A stretch of DNA of 7,365 bases from an uncultured Alphaproteobacteria bacterium (lineage in GTDB: Bacteria > Pseudomonadota > Alphaproteobacteria > Micavibrionales > Micavibrionaceae). Positions 6,503 to 7,365 of this stretch are shown here, piece by piece (positions within the stretch are counted from its first letter, which is position 1; every line of letters begins with the position of its first letter). Under the pieces are notes generated by a model. The model was not told the origin of the DNA. It saw nothing but the letters and a program-made list of their open reading frames with translations, and made no database searches. The stretch lies in assembly GCA_937128575.1 (NCBI GenBank), contig CAKZMN010000230.1:1-7365 (forward strand), given 5' to 3'. A program made the position numbers and the translations under genes.

Positions 6503-7152
6503 TGCCGCCAATCCCGCTCAAACCCTTCTACATGATCCGCCACGGACAAACCGAGGCCAACGCCGCGCGCATCATGGCCGGCAGTATCGACTCCCCCCTA
6601 ACGCCCCGCGGCATAGAACAGGCCAAAGACGCACAAAAGGTGGTCGCAAAGCTGGATACAAAGCCCGCCGCCATATTCCACAGCCAATTATCAAGAGCGC
6701 GCGACACCGCCGCGATCATAAATAAAGCCGTAAATGTTGAAATGTTCGAAGATGCGAACCTTGCCGAAATTCATGCAGGGGTCCTTGAAGGCGCACCCTA
6801 CGATCAATGCGAAGAGCTGTTTAATAGCTGGCCAAGCGTCAAAGGCGGCGAAGATCCAAAAGACTTCTTTAAACGGATCACACTAGGAAAATCAAAGGCT
6901 ATAGAGCGGTTCAATGATCCGGTTTTGATCGTCTGCCATGGCGGCGTCATGCGCGCCTTCGGTGAAATCCACAGCGTTGAGACGCCAGGGCGATTTGAAA
7001 ACGCACATCTATATGAATTCACACCCAACCCTGAAAACACAATTTTCCCATGGCATGTATTTGATTATCGATTATGTGAGAAATCTGACAAATTGATCAA
7101 ACAACGATCAGATATTTACGAATCAGATTTTGCATCCGCGATAGCGCGATAA
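6502..7152 (+). CDS. Histidine phosphatase family protein (phosphoglycerate mutase-like)
   Basis: Members transfer phosphate to a catalytic His and then to water or another substrate. The 216 residues show the full active-site set: MIRHGQTEAN (11-20) with Arg13 and nucleophile His14, SQLSRARDTA (61-70) with Arg65, an acidic residue at Glu89 in LAEIHAGVLEG, and CHGGVMRAF (145-153) with His146. The enzyme should therefore be active. Small members of this clan include cofactor-dependent phosphoglycerate mutases, alpha-ribazole phosphatase (CobC) and broad-specificity phosphatases; none can be chosen from sequence alone. The short length argues against a classical glycolytic mutase. The ATG shares its A with the aspartate dehydrogenase TAA (TAATG), so translation is probably coupled. 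A typical ribosome-binding site is lacking. The 3' end overlaps the convergent folP by 37 bp, and the tail after about residue 190 is not a recognised part of the fold. Confidence 0.88.
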   Translation: MPPIPLKPFYMIRHGQTEANAARIMAGSIDSPLTPRGIEQAKDAQKVVAKLDTKPAAIFHSQLSRARDTAAIINKAVNVEMFEDANLAEIHAGVLEGAPYDQCEELFNSWPSVKGGEDPKDFFKRITLGKSKAIERFNDPVLIVCHGGVMRAFGEIHSVETPGRFENAHLYEFTPNPENTIFPWHVFDYRLCEKSDKLIKQRSDIYESDFASAIAR

Positions 7153-7365
7153 ACTTTGATCGCCTGAATAGTTTCCGGCACATCATGCACGCGGAAGAAA
7201 TTCACCCCCTGCGACAATCCCCAAAGCACCGAAGACAATGAACCGGCAAGACGCTGTTCTGGCGGCTCATCATTAGAAACCTTGGCAATAAAGCTTTTTC
7301 GTGATGAACCAAGCAATATAGGGCACTCTAAATCAGAAAACTTCGTTATATTTCTGAGGATTAGC
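7116..7365 (-). CDS. folP: Dihydropteroate synthase (FolP), C-terminal part, cut by the window edge
   Basis: Dihydropteroate synthase joins p-aminobenzoate to the hydroxymethyl-dihydropterin diphosphate in folate synthesis and is the sulfonamide target. About 82 codons are visible and the frame is open at the right edge, so the start lies outside. PILLGSSRKSFIA holds the conserved SRKS loop. RLAGSLSSVLWGLSQGVNFFRVHDV holds the Arg and His of the RVHDV motif that binds the diphosphate, and ETIQAIKVYRAI forms the final helix of the TIM barrel. All expected C-terminal catalytic residues are present. The last 12 codons plus stop lie over the 3' end of the histidine phosphatase gene on the other strand. 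The 66-aa reading with a TTG at 7316 is not a real start, because the homology continues upstream through it. Confidence 0.92.
   Translation of the reverse strand, partial: LILRNITKFSDLECPILLGSSRKSFIAKVSNDEPPEQRLAGSLSSVLWGLSQGVNFFRVHDVPETIQAIKVYRAIADAKSDS

Noticed and set aside
7137..7148. CGCG-ATAG-CGCG hairpin as a terminator between the phosphatase gene and folP
   Set aside because: The stem has only four base pairs, lies inside both coding regions and has no T-run on either strand.

Overview
The window looks like chromosomal DNA from a free-living, flagellated alphaproteobacterium of roughly balanced GC content (judged by eye). The clues are the lineage-typical wording of RecO (a YVSPKTGRAVS segment where other RecO proteins carry a zinc cluster), the alphaproteobacterial style of ParC ([19 protein letters not shown]) and the recO-parC gene order. 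The genus cannot be named from the sequence; a Rhodospirillales- or Micavibrio-like lineage would fit but is a guess. There are no RNA genes, insertion sequences, CRISPR arrays or phage genes.

Left block (1-1278, + strand): the tail of a degenerate response-regulator receiver domain is followed at once by motB, the peptidoglycan-anchored stator subunit of the flagellar motor. The motB reading frame clearly begins upstream of its first conventional start codon, so its true start is unusual or the DNA differs there from its relatives.

Central block (1301-4646, - strand): recO (recombinational repair), parC (topoisomerase IV subunit A) and a 91-residue protein of unknown function are closely spaced and probably cotranscribed in that order. 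ParC has Gln in place of the first His of the usual HPHGD motif. The small gene has the strongest ribosome-binding site in the window, partly inside a short predicted hairpin.

Right block (4707-7152, + strand): three tightly packed genes diverge from recO. They encode an NAD(P)-dependent malate/lactate dehydrogenase-family oxidoreductase, an L-aspartate dehydrogenase and a histidine phosphatase. The gaps are 5 nt and then a 1-nt TAATG overlap, so this is almost certainly an operon. The first two enzymes could run malate to oxaloacetate to aspartate with net redox balance and ammonia fixation; that is inference from family membership and adjacency. The phosphatase substrate is unknown.

Right edge (7116-7365, - strand): the C-terminal part of folP (dihydropteroate synthase) enters convergently and overlaps the phosphatase gene by 37 bp.

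Most of the window is ordinary core-genome content and I see no convincing new defence or mobile system. The points most worth a second look are the motB start, the ParC motif substitution, the unknown gene after parC, and the dehydrogenase/aspartate dehydrogenase/phosphatase operon.
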